In this document: piece after piece, positions 1 through 10,700 of the stretch
How positions within the stretch are numbered: position 1 is the first letter of the stretch
Layout: every line of letters begins with the position of its first letter
Origin: Melieria omissa
Taxonomy: Eukaryota > Arthropoda > Insecta > Diptera > Ulidiidae
Length of the DNA: 64,000 bases
Assembly (NCBI GenBank): GCA_963971225.1
Contig: OZ020267.1
Span: 104,154,392-104,218,391, forward strand
Direction of reading: 5' to 3'
Position numbers and translations under genes: made by a program
Notes under the pieces: generated by a model
Database searches by the model: none
Seen by the model: the letters and a program-made list of their open reading frames with translations, nothing else
Told to the model about the DNA's origin: nothing

Positions 1-305
1 AAAGCAAAAACAAAAAAAACACATTTGTAATTAAAAGTTAATGCAATAATAAAATACAAAAATTTATATCGATCTTTAAAAAAAAATCATAATAAAAAAG
101 TTATAAAAATCAAATAAAAAAAATCATAAACTAAGTAATTTTAGTAAAATTAAAAATATATTTTTTCCAAAAATTATAAAAAAAAAATTCAAAATAATCT
201 TTAAGCAACAACAACAAAAGCAAAAACACAAAAAAATAACCCATTTTTAATTAAAAGTAAATTAAATAATAAATTACAAAAATTTATATCTATCTATAAA
301 AAAAT
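1..305. repeat. AT-rich tandem array, unit about 220 bp (left part)
   Basis: A-rich sequence in which the stretch near 1-75 recurs near 220-297 with small changes, so the unit is about 220 bp. The array continues after the LINE insertion at 306-3556 and again after the MITE at 3707-3994: the words around 70-140 reappear at 3560-3620, and those around 185-205 reappear at 4095-4112. No gene is visible in it. Confidence 0.6.
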
Positions 306-3300
306 TGGAAGGAAGGGAGCGGACATACAAGGCAAATTCTCTGATTGCGTTCAACCTGGCGAACGCCAGAACGATCCTTGTCCCTGTCCAATCCAAGCTG
401 ATGCACAGCCTCCGCGCGGCCCTTCTGGATAGCTATTTGGCATCCGCTGAATAGTGAACTAATGTGTGCAGCGAGTCCTATCCCCAGGACTTAAAATTTG
501 GGTTGTGCGCAGGGTTTGGTGCCCGCCACGGAAAACCAAATACCAATGAAAGCCAAACAGCAAGCCTCGGAAGGAACCCACAATGTTGACGACCACAGCA
601 AACGATTCAAGGACCATGATTTGAGGATATGCACCTGGAATGTCCGGACCCTCTATAGGGAAGGTGCCTCTATCCAACTGGCGGAAGCCCTCACGAAATG
701 TAAGACTGACATCACCGCCATCCAGGAAATGCGATGGACAGGACAAGGTTGCTCCAAGCGAGCAGACTGCGATATCTACTACAGCTGCCATGCGGAGAAG
801 CGCGAATTTGGCTGCGGATTTGTGGTCAGCAAGAGACTTCGCCACCACGTCTCTCGGTTCACTCCGGTGAACGAACGGCTGGCTTCGATCCGCATCAAAG
901 CTAAATACTTTAGCATCAGCCTAATTTGCGCGCACGCCCCGACGGAAGAGAAGGACGATGTGGCCAAGGATGCCTTCTATGCGAAGCTCGAGGACGTCTA
1001 CGACAGGTGCCCGGCCCATGACGTCAAAATTGTCCTCGGGGACTTCAACGCAAAAGTCGGGCGAGAAGGCATCTTTGGCCCCACAGTCGGGCAGTTCAGC
1101 CTCCATGGGACCACTTCGAACAACGGTCTGAGGCTGATCGATTTCGCCGCGGCACGAAACATGGTAGTTAGTAGCACCAGATTCCAGCACCTCGATATCC
1201 ACAAGGCCACCTGGTTATCCCCCGATCAATCCACCCGCAACCAGATTGATCACATTGTGATTGATGGAAGGCATGCTTCTAGCATTCTAGATGTGCGCAC
1301 GTTCCGAGGACCCAACATCGACTCGGACCACTACCTTGTTGCAGCCAAGGTACGCATGCGTCTTTGCGCAGCGAAGACCGCACAACCTAGTTTGTGAAGA
1401 AAGCTGGACATCAGTAAGCTGCGATCACAAGGGGTAGCCGAAGTCTACTCCGCTCAACTCTCCAACCAGCTCGGTCGCTCCCCCTCTCCACCTGATGACA
1501 TCGGCGGATTATGGGCTCACTTATCCCACTCTATGCGCGCCGCCGCAGAAAATGTCCTTGGTTTTCGACGCCCACCACCAAAAAACCAATGGTACGATGA
1601 AGAGTGTCGCGCAGCCACTGCAGTGAAGAATGCTGCATACAAGAAGACCCTGCAGTCGGCCGCCACGCGAGCCATGACAGAAAAATACCGGGAGGAGAGG
1701 AAGAAAGAGAGGTGCCTTTTTAGACGCAAGAAACGGGAGCAAGAAAGGCGCGAGCGTGAAGAAATCGAGGAGTGCAGGAGCAGGAATGACGCCCGAAAAT
1801 TCTTCCAAAAAGTTAAGCGTCTTACGGAAGGATTTAAGCCTGGGGCATCTTCTTGCAGAGACGAAAACGGGGATCTGGTTACGGATGCGCAGGGTGTGCT
1901 GAGGTTGTGGAAGGAGCACTTCACCAAGCTGCTCGCAGGCGACGAAAGGAACAATACCGCCAGTGGTGAAGATGTCCAGATGGCACCAATCGACGACGAC
2001 GGTGTGGATGTGCCACCGCCCAGCCATGACGAGGTCCGGGTCGCTATCCAGCGACTCAAGAACAACAAAGCTGCAGGGCCGGATGGGCTACCAGCTGAAT
2101 TGTTCAAGGCCGGCGGCGGTGAGCTGATTGGGTGCATGCATCAGCTCATTTGCAAAATATGGCTGGAGGAACGAATGCCCAACGATTGGAACCTCAGTGC
2201 CCTTTGTCCTGTGCTGAAGAAAGGCGACCCAAAAATATGCGCCAACTACAGGGGTATCAGCCTACTTCCCATTGCATACAAGGTCCTGACGAGCGTATTA
2301 TGTGAAAGACTAAAGCCACTCGCCAAGGCGCTGATTGGACCTTATCAGTGCGGCTTTAGACCTGGTAAGTCCACCATCGACCAGATATTCACTCTACGCC
2401 AAATCCTGGAGAAGACCCATGAGAACCAAATCGATACACACCATCTCTTCATCGATTACAAGGCAGCATTCGATAGCCCGATAAGGGATCGCCTATATGC
2501 CGCATTGTCTGAACTTGGTATCCCTGCAAAGCTCGTTAGACTTTGCAGAGCGACGTTGAGCAATACGCGCAGCTCCGTCAAGGTTGGAAGTGACCTCTCC
2601 GACCCCTTTGATACCGTTCGAGGTTTCAGACAGGGCGATCCTTTGTCCTGCGACCTCTTCAACTTCACCATGGAGAGTGTGCTGCGCAAGGCCGGTGTAC
2701 ATCGTAATGGCACAATTTTCAACAAAAGTGTCCAGCTCCTTGCTTACGCTGATGATATTGATGTCATCGGACGTAACAAGCGAGATGTCACCGCTGCCTT
2801 TGCGGCTATCGAAAGAGAATCTGCCAAAATGGGTCTGGTGGTAAATGAGGGCAAGACGAAGTATATGCTGTCTACACGCAGGGACTCGCAGCGGCTAGGG
2901 TCTCACGTCGAGGCCGACAGGTATGCTTTTGAAGTTGTCAAGGAATTCGTCTACCTTGGCACCGCCATCAACAGCAGCAATGATGTCAGTCTGGAGATAA
3001 AGCGAAGGATAACTCTTGCCAACAGGTGCTACTACGGTCTCGGTAGGCAATTGAGAAGTAGAGACCTCTCTCGACCGACAAAACTTGCACTCTATAGGAC
3101 GCTTATCTTGCCCGTGCTCCTCTATGGCGCTGAAGCATGGACAATGACACGAAACGACATAGCGGCCCTTGGAGTGTTCGAGAGGAAGGTGCTTCGCAAA
3201 ATCTTCGGCCCTGTTCGGGTTGGTGACGACTATCGCATACGAACCAATAACGAGCTGTATGAGCTGTATAAGGACATGGACGTAGCGCAGCGAATTAACA

Positions 3301-3556
3301 TCCAGCGGCTACGCTGGCTCGGTCATGTCTGCCGCATGGACGACGAAGCTCTGGCGAAAAAGGTATTCGATGCGATGGTTGGAGGTCGACGGCGAAGAGG
3401 GAGGCCGTGTCTCCGGTGGAAGGACCAAGTGGAAGAGGCCCTGGTATCTCTTGGTGTGACCAACTGGAGAAGGCGCGCGCGAAGCAGAGGCGCCTGGAGA
3501 GAAGTTTTGCGGCAGGCCGTAACCCGATAACGGGTTGTTATGGCCAGTTAAGTAAG
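306..3556 (+). mobile_element. Full-length RTE-type non-LTR retrotransposon (LINE)
   Basis: A 3.25-kb element flanked by a perfect 11-bp target-site duplication, TATAAAAAAAT, at 295-305 and 3557-3567. It carries about 240 bp of 5' leader, one long frame encoding an apurinic endonuclease followed by a reverse transcriptase, a very short 3' end of about 25 bp and a TAAG-type simple-repeat tail. Small size, endonuclease-RT order, short 3' UTR and a simple-repeat tail all fit the RTE clade. It is inserted in the AT-rich array. A 5'-truncated sister copy lies at 22303-23715 on the minus strand and a short relic at 40168-40235. Confidence 0.88.
546..3530 (+). pseudogene. RTE endonuclease-reverse transcriptase, one internal stop
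   Basis: From the ATG at 546 the frame reads a DNase-I-like endonuclease (motifs CTWNVRTL near the start, QEMRW, LGDFNAKVG, and SDHYLV near 1320-1340), then hits TGA at 1395-1397. The same frame continues without another stop through 1398-1532 into a reverse transcriptase with the catalytic LLAYADDIDVIG box near 2740-2775 and ends at TAA 3528-3530. The two halves are therefore one polyprotein of about 995 codons broken by a single nonsense codon, readily explained as CGA to TGA. In life the protein would nick target DNA and copy the element's RNA at the nick. The rest looks intact, so the copy is young. Confidence 0.85.
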
Positions 3557-4112
3557 TATAAAAAAATCATACTAAACAAATTTTAAAAATCAAATAAAAA
3601 AATCAGAAACTATATACCTAATACAAAAATGAAAAAAAATTTAAAATATATTTTACATGAACAAATTATAAAACCAATAGGCAATAGCTAGAAAAATAAC
3701 AAATTCTTAAGGGGAGGTTCTTTCAAATTTTTTGGAAAAAATGTTTTTTTTTCACATAAAATGAGTCTGTAGGCTTGAAATTCGGAGACGAGATTTTTCA
3801 GGCAGTGATCGACGAAAGCCGCTATTGTTCAGCCGCCATTTTGAATTTGGTTACAAAAAATATATCATATTATTGTATAATAAAATACCCATTCAACCGT
3901 CAAAACCGGATGTTTCTATGTTTTTTCATCAAGCCACAAATCATTTCCAAACTTAGGCATTTTTTTGGCCAAATTTGAAAGAACCTCCCCTTAATTAAAA
4001 GTGAATTTTGAAACAAAAAAACCAAAGAGTAAAAACATAAATAAATACAAAATTATAAATATTAAAACATAAAAATCAAATAACAAATTTAACAAAGAAA
4101 TTCAAAATAATC
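3557..4112. repeat. AT-rich array, continued (interrupted by a MITE)
   Basis: Continuation of the array seen at 1-305, interrupted at 3707-3994 by a TTAA-flanked inverted-repeat element. Shared words with the left part include runs around ATCAAATAAAAAAATCA and AAATTCAAAATAATCT. The LINE fragment beginning near 4113 is inserted into the same repeat. Confidence 0.5.
3707..3994. mobile_element. MITE with TTAA target duplication
   Basis: TTAA at 3707-3710 and 3991-3994 encloses a 280-bp element whose ends are perfect inverted repeats of 20 bp (GGGGAGGTTCTTTCAAATTT), with weaker matching further in. It has no transposase. A TTAA duplication is typical of piggyBac-type mobilisation, although the GGGG start differs from the usual CCC/CCY piggyBac end. 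A short open frame inside it (3775-3978) is best read as chance. Confidence 0.75.
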
Positions 4113-5175
4113 TCACTAAGAGATGAGCAAGCAGGCTTTCGCCCTCATCGCAGCTTTCGCATTAAAGCATTCGACACAATAAAAAGAAGCGCAATTGGGT
4201 TAGCATTGAGTAGAATTGGGGTCCCCCAGAAACTAATTCGTCTCATCAGAGCGTTGTACGAAAACTCTGAACTGGCAGTACTACACAACGGCAACATCAG
4301 CGATTCTTTCACTACCAATGCAGGAGTCAGGCAGTCGCCTCTCCTCTTCGCCATCGTACTGGACGAGGTCATGAGCAAACTCACCTTGCACCAACGAGGC
4401 ATCGTATGGACCTTCATCAGGCATCTCGAGGCTTTGGACTTCGCTGATGGCATCTGCCTCCTCTCGCACAAACTCTCCGACATGCAAGCGAAAGCCGACA
4501 GCCTGGTCGCGCTGGCACGCACCGTCGGTCTGGAGGTCAACATCGCCAAGACCAAGTCCATGAGAGTCAATCATAGCAGCACAAACCATATAATGATTGA
4601 CGGCTGTGCCGTGGAGTTCGTCGACAGCTTCTGCTACCTCGGCTGCACAATCAAGGCAGACGGCGGAGCGGAAGAAGATGTCAACTGCAGACTGAGCAAA
4701 GCCAGGGCAGCGTTCGGACGGCTGCATTCAGTATGGACCAGCGCGCAAATATCCAGACGCACGAAGCTACGAATACTCAACGCATGTGTGAAGTCGACAT
4801 TGTTGTACGGAAGCGAAACATGGCTAGTCTCGAATGCCATCACCCAGAGGCTAAAAAATGTCGTTAACAAATGCCTGCGAATCATCTGCAGGATATTCTG
4901 ACCCACGACAATTAGTGACGACGCGCTGTGGAAGGTTACCAATGAGGAACCCATTCTGAAACAACTAAAGCGCAGAAAATGGAAATGGATAGGTCGTACA
5001 CTAAGAAAACCTCCCGACAGCATCACGAGAATGGCACAGGACTGGAACCCGCAAAGGAGCAGGTCGACTGGAGAAGGTCGACTCTACGCGAACTAGCCGC
5101 TGTCAATACCACACGGGATGGCGCAAAAACAACAGCCCAAAATCGTGTACAATGGAAGAGTCCTATGCTCCAGTG
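4113..5175 (+). pseudogene. Non-LTR retrotransposon reverse transcriptase, 3' fragment
   Basis: The frame starts near 4117 with DEQAGFRPHRS and continues as a reverse transcriptase palm and thumb region. It is decayed. A stretch after the first motif is deleted (HRS joins directly to KAFDTIKR). GVRQSPLLF shows that about four residues of the usual GCVLSP motif are missing. The catalytic YADD box reads FADG near 4440-4450. TGA at 4899-4901 interrupts the frame, which otherwise continues to TAG at 5092-5094. An A-rich tail follows near 5190. It belongs to a LINE family different from the RTE copy next door. No 5' part remains. Confidence 0.75.
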
Positions 5176-5195
5176 ATGAGTAAACAAGGAATAAA

Positions 5196-5830
5196 AAAAA
5201 GATAAAATAATAGCACTAAGAAATTTTAAAGTAAATATAAAACTTAAAGAGAAAAAATTAAAAACTAAAACCTAATCACAATGAATTGGAAAATTGGTTA
5301 CAAAATTCAGTATTCAAATTTTAAAAATTTGAAATATAACTTATGAATTCAAAAATATAAAAAATAAGGTTAAAACAAGTACAAATTAAAGTTATTTTGT
5401 GCAAATAAATCATAAATAGTCGTAGGCATGAATTAATTAATTAAAAATGGGTCTAAATTATTACTTACAAAAATTAATTATTTATTAAAATCACAAAAAA
5501 TATGTCAAAAAATTACAACAATTAATTATAGAGTAGAAATACAAAAAATAATAATTATTAAAAATAATTTCTATATTATAATTGAAAGGAATGGAAATTA
5601 ATTCTTCAATTGAATAAAACAGATGATGAAACACACAAAAAATATTAAGAAGTGAACCAAAAAAAATGTAGAATTTTTAAGGACACATTAAAAAAAAAGT
5701 AATGGTTTGAATTTCTTAAAATAAACTGCAGTTTATTATAAATTTCCTAAACTCTAATGCACAAAAAACTTTAATGAAATATAATTAGTGGTTAGTAAAT
5801 TTTTTATATTTTTCTTAACGTTCTTAGTTA
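5196..5830. other. AT-rich spacer, no gene seen
   Basis: Very A/T-rich sequence with no open frame of note and no clear repeat unit. A short palindrome, AATAAACTGCAGTTTATT, lies near 5721-5738. Confidence 0.5.
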
Positions 5831-6979
5831 AAGACTGGACAGTATATTCGGTGACCTTTCATAGGCTTGCTTCCATCGATTTCAGAACTGTACATCATTT
5901 TTTCAAACGTTGTTCGTTTTTTTTAAGGTTTGCTTCATTACAGCCCAATATCTTTCAATAGGCCGAAGTTCCACGCATTTGGGAGGATTTGCCTCTTTTG
6001 GGACCACCGTGACACAATTTCCTTCATACCATTCCATAGTTGACCTGAATTATTAGTGGCTTGTCGCTAGGTCTGGCTAAGATAAAACTGTCCCTTTGTG
6101 CTATTCAATAAATGGTAGAAGGCGTTTTTGCAGGCATTCTTCTTTATAAATTCTAGACTTAATTGTTCCTGTCGTAATGAACGTCTTGCTATGTAGACCG
6201 CAGGAGCAAATAGCTTGCCAAACCAAGAAGCGTTTTGGAAATTTGGTGCATTTCACTTCGGAGTATTTTCTTTGTGTTCCATTCTTATTGTTTGTTGTGA
6301 AATAGGCATTACCAGGCAACTGCTTCAAGTCCACCTTAGAGTAGGTTTCATCGTCGAGAATCACGCAATCGAACTTGGTTACGTAATCGTCATAACATCA
6401 ATCAATCAGTTTTCGAGCCCGCGTCTTCGCTATTTTTTCTTTTGCTTTCGACCGGTCAGGCACTGTCTGCTAATCGTAGGTCCGTAACCCTTGACTTCCT
6501 TATATTGCATCTGAGTTGATTATATTGCATCTGAGTTGCATCTGAGTTGAAGTGCCTGATGCAGCTGCAACATCTCAAGTCGACTTCGTGGGGTTATTCC
6601 GATATGTGCTAACAATCCTCTTCAGCACTTCTGGATTACTTGGACCCTTTTTTCTGCCTGATTCTTCGGCTCTGTGGATGGTGTTTCTTGCGTTGTAGTT
6701 GTTTATAACATTATAAACCTTCGCTACGCTCGCGTTGCTTTTCCTTGCAATGATTAGTCTAGACTTCGTCTCATCAGTCAAGAAAATGTCCAGTATTAAT
6801 TTGCGGGAGCGCTTTTGCGGGCTGATCATGTTGACTAAAGTAGATCCAAGATGCAATTGACTAATATGGCAAGAAACTGCAATATTTATAGATACTTTCA
6901 CTCGCAAATACCAGCCTCCTAACTCTTTGGCATTTTCGTATGCTGGATGCTTAAAAATTCTAAAATTATTCTGGTTCAC
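5830..6979 (-). pseudogene. Decayed Tc1/mariner-type transposase
   Basis: Read on the minus strand, the N-terminal part (6979-6575) has a helix-turn-helix-like region (SPQKRSRKLILDIFLTDETK, then a stretch with KVYNVINNY). The middle (6364-6101) carries ILDDETYSKVD and KRFLVWQAICSCG. The C-terminal part (about 6100-5840) carries PDLATSH and ELRPIERYW. This is the order expected for a DDE/DDD transposase, with about 38 residues between the last two acidic positions. Several in-frame TAG/TAA/TGA codons and a local duplication of TTATATTGCATCTGAGTTGA near 6498-6550 destroy the frame. I found no terminal inverted repeats. It is unrelated in sequence to the Tc1-like copy at 62.3-63.9 kb. Confidence 0.72.
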
Positions 6980-7095
6980 TCCTTATTGTGAAAGATTTGT
7001 GAAAATGCATTAAAACATCTAAGTTTTCTTGTTCAAACATTGTTTAATATTTTAAAGGATGCAAAAATTACCAAAGTAAAATTTAAATCCTAAAT

Positions 7096-7334
7096 CTAAT
7101 CGCACATTAACTCATTGTACCGTGGATGATTTTCGTTGTCGCAATGATGCTCAATTTTTTTGCCTGCTAAAAAAAAAATGTATTTAAAAAAAATTTGTTT
7201 AAATTGTATTTTATATAAATCGAACTTCAAACTTTTTGTCCAAATAAATACTTACAAAACCAGCGCCTTTTCCAGCCATGCCAAGCAATTCCAAAAATCA
7301 GAACTCCGCCAAACATTCCCATGAAAACTAACAT
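7096..7334 (-). CDS. Two-exon microgene, 49-residue single-pass membrane protein
   Basis: Exon 1 is 7334-7256 and exon 2 is 7166-7096. The intron between them is 89 bp, with a consensus GTAAGT donor and a T-rich TTTTTTTTAG acceptor. The spliced frame (79 + 71 nt) closes exactly at 49 codons plus TAG. The product begins MLVFMGMFGGVLIFGIAW, a hydrophobic segment, followed by a basic HGWKRRW stop-transfer and a polar tail ending in NELMCD. An in-frame TGA lies just upstream of the ATG. Both exons are richer in G+C than the flanks, as real exons are here. I do not recognise the family. It could be a small membrane peptide of mitochondria, ER or plasma membrane; the sequence does not say which. 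Confidence 0.6.
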
Positions 7335-8600
7335 ATTTCATATGAAAGTCGATGCAATGACTATAGTTAAAGTTTTTGTTGTTATTGTGCTCAATCAGTC
7401 AGTTCTATTGCCGCGTAGAATGTAAACTAATTCTCTGTACGAAGCCAAGCTTGTCGCTGAGCTATCGGCTGTGGGTTGTTTTTCAACAATCATTGTTGAA
7501 TTCTGTTGAATGTGCCACTTCAGTGCAACACTGAGCGCGCAAATTTTGAAAATTTGAATTCAATAATAATGAACTGCAATTACTGTTTATTATAGAAAAA
7601 ATTAATAGTGTTCAAGACATTGAAATGTGTTTTTTGATAATAAATGTTTGTGTACTAAATGGTTGGTTGGGACTCATAGCCCACTTTTTCTTTCTTTATG
7701 TGTTGAAGAAAGTTTGAAAGTGTGGATGAAATTCAAATGTATTTAATATTAATGCATTTCCTAATTATTCAGAACTTGTGCAATGCATTGCAGTGCATTA
7801 TTTTACAATGTGGGTGGCAAAGGCGATTAGAGTATTTGTTGAGTCATGGGGCGGATGTGTGTTTACAAAGTCAAAAACTATTGTGGCCTTGAAGTTTAAT
7901 TTGTTGCAAAATTTGAAAGTGAAAAGATTAAATCAAAATTTCTGCTTACAATTTCTATCAATTATTCATATTATTCCCTTTTTGTATATAATGGCAGTTC
8001 AATCATTGAAACTCAATTTAGTTCAAACAATTCGAATTCAAATACTTTCAATAGCAAATGTTCAATGTTTTGCCAATAAATTTAATGCCATTGGTTTAAT
8101 TATTGTTTATCGTTTACATGATTTCCAAGCAAACTGTCCATTATATAGGTTCATGCAGTATTGGACAGACAGAAATAGGACAAACATTACAGAAAGAACC
8201 GAAAGAACATTATGTCTAATAGCCCAAATTTCCAGGACTTTTGTTGTTCTTCAATCACACAGTAAGATTTTCAAATTCGTAATGGCCAAATGGTCGCAAT
8301 TTCAACATGTTGTAAGTTTTTTTTATTTGATTCAGTTGAATCGGTAATTGTAGCCCAAAATTTTCTGATTTGTTGTTCAATACATTAGACACTGGTCACA
8401 CGATTTATCACTGAGAATAATGTAAACTTGTGTGCATTGTCAGCTTGAAATCTCAACAGATTTTTGTGTTTTGCTTTTTTATAGAATTCATTCATACAAT
8501 TCATAGAACAATTAAATATTTCACTACGAAAGGTTTGCCATTTTCTACTAAGAGGGCAGTCGCTAAAAGAAAACTTGATTTTCCATTGTTGCTGCCTGAG
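7335..8600. other. Spacer, no supported gene
   Basis: AT-rich. The stretch 7400-7520 is less biased and could be the promoter/5' UTR of the microgene on the minus strand. The 189-codon open frame at 7778-8347 has no recognisable domain, signal or codon character, and I do not call it. Confidence 0.45.
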
Positions 8601-8601
8601 T

Positions 8602-8666
8602 GGGCATTCGAATGCACGAACCTCCGACTCGTGATCCAATTCACCAACCACTGTGTCATGGCGGCC
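8602..8666 (-). mobile_element. tRNA-like SINE relic
   Basis: On the minus strand the segment begins GGCCGCCATGACACAGTGG, resembling a tRNA 5' end with box A, and continues to GGTTCGTGCATTCGAATGCC, resembling a degenerate box B. Its length, about 65 bp, fits a tRNA-derived head. The cloverleaf is not intact, so it is not a working tRNA gene. A minus-strand open frame at 8385-8705 runs through it and is probably chance. Confidence 0.4.
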
Positions 8667-8705
8667 TGTAATAGGAACAATTTCACCGCCACTGTATGGT
8701 TTCAT

Positions 8706-10700
8706 AAATAAACTGCCGATTTGGTTTAGATCTGCTTTAACTTGTACACATTTATTTAACTATTCATTACAATGAGCGAATATTTTATATGGTTTAGGTT
8801 CAGCAAAACGAATATTTAAGTAGATAAAAACATATGTGAGTAATAATTGCAAATAAGTATAATTGCGTAGAACCTTTTCAACGGATCATCTGTTTACTGT
8901 CTATTCATTCACTTCATTTAGTTGTCCTATATAGAAATTACATATTTTAAAGCCAGTTCAAGTTCATAATATCAACAAACTAAAGACTTAAGGCAGCGAC
9001 GCCTACAACGCACCCACAGAATTAAAAGCCGAAAAAACAACACACCTAATGCTGCTCCACCTCCTGCCTGAACATCCCTCCTGGACCCTATTTCATATAT
9101 ATCATACTTATAATTTGTAGCGGGTTGTGGCGTTGTTATTGAACCAACGAGGCGATCCAAATCAAATTGATTTATATACATTTTCTTTAAGTAAGTTCCT
9201 TCTCTTCGAGCGTTCAAATACAAACTAACACAAATGTTGGCCGATAAAAACCAGGAGTCATGTAGACATTTAGTAATTTCGATAAAAAACAAATGCAAAA
9301 ACAAAAGAAAGACCAGAGCTTCCACGTTGCTCTAGAAATGAATTCAGCTTGCAGTTTTTCAATTGGCTGGTAAATAGGCAAATCAACTCTGGATAATATT
9401 TTGTTATGTGTAATTCAATACTAATTTTATAAAAATTGATAGACAATTTTCAGATTTCCAAATTCCCACAGATTGAAACATAGCGTCATGAAGCATTTAC
9501 TATGTTTTTGTACTGTGATCTCTAAAACTCGCCTAACGAAAGACTTGGGAAATCTCCAGATGTTTTCAGCTTAAAGGTAATTCACAAAGTATGTTCTTAG
9601 ACCTCTCCTAAAGTCCTTTGACTCATTATTATTAAAGGATGTGACATTACCTTACATGTGGCGCGCTGGTTTTTGGTTTTGAGCTCAGAAATTATTTTGA
9701 GAATTAGAATTTCTGAATTTCATTCGTTTGGAAAACATTGCTCCAATAAATCGATTATTTTCACAATGATGACGAATTCTTCCTTTGTGTAGAGATGAAT
9801 TTTTAATTTCACTATACTATTTTTGAATCCGCTATACTCGTTAAGATTGTAATGGATTTATGGCTTTAACTATAGTTTTAACAGACCGAAATCTAAACAC
9901 TTCATTCTTTGATCCAGCAGGAGGAGGAGACGCTATCGTAATTCAAAATGTATTTTCATTCCTTAGGCACTCTGAAGGTTAATTTTTATTTGTACCAGGG
10001 TTTGTAATAGTTTCTCATGTTAAAACTGGCCATTGGGAAGGAAAATGTGACTCAGTTGTTGAGAGTTGTTTCCAGCATCACAATTAATCAAATCGTCAAA
10101 TATTACCAGAGATTCTAAACTTTATGTAAAGGATGACCAGATAGTAATGATAGTTTTTCCAATAGGGATGTCTCAGCAAATGTCAAAATTTTAGTGTAGA
10201 TTACCGTTTCATCGTATATAACTTTGTGTTTGCTGAACGTGTGAAAAATATTAAAAGATATTATCGAAATTTCGGCTCAGTGTATTTCGTCGTGGGGTCA
10301 ATCGTCAGCATGGTGCGTAGACAATTTGTTGCGTTATTAAACATTTTATCGTAACGCCTTTTTGGACCCTAATCCACCAACCAGACAATGATTGGTAGGA
10401 AGTGTAGTAAACACAGTATTGAAAAAGACCTAGAAATGTAGATTCGTTGCCTATCAGCGCATTAGGACATCACCAGAGGCATTGGATCGACGAACCAATT
10501 TCAACCGGCCCACAGTGCTTTATTCCATAGACAAAATTAGAAGAAAAAAAATAAAATTTAATTAGTTAATAATTTTTTTTTATTATTTTAATTTAAATGA
10601 AACTAAAAATTTGACTTGAGTTTGATGTGAGTTCAAAGGTAAAACTACAATTAACAAACTTCGTAAAAATCTGTGTAAAAACTTAATAAGTTAAAATTAC
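8706..10700. other. Spacer; one weak coding candidate
   Basis: Mostly AT-rich, unassigned sequence. On the minus strand an open frame at 9325-8972 has a hydrophobic start (LVFLLFLHLFF) and a second hydrophobic, arginine-flanked segment near its end. It lacks an ATG (it begins at GTG after an in-frame TAG), so it could only be an internal or terminal exon. The block 10280-10510 is less AT-biased and may be an old transposon relic, but no motif is clear. Confidence 0.35.

Noticed and set aside
3775..3978. 67-codon open frame
   Set aside because: Lies wholly within the TTAA MITE and has no recognisable motif.
7778..8347. 189-codon open frame
   Set aside because: AT-driven, no signal, domain or splice context, and codon use like the spacer.
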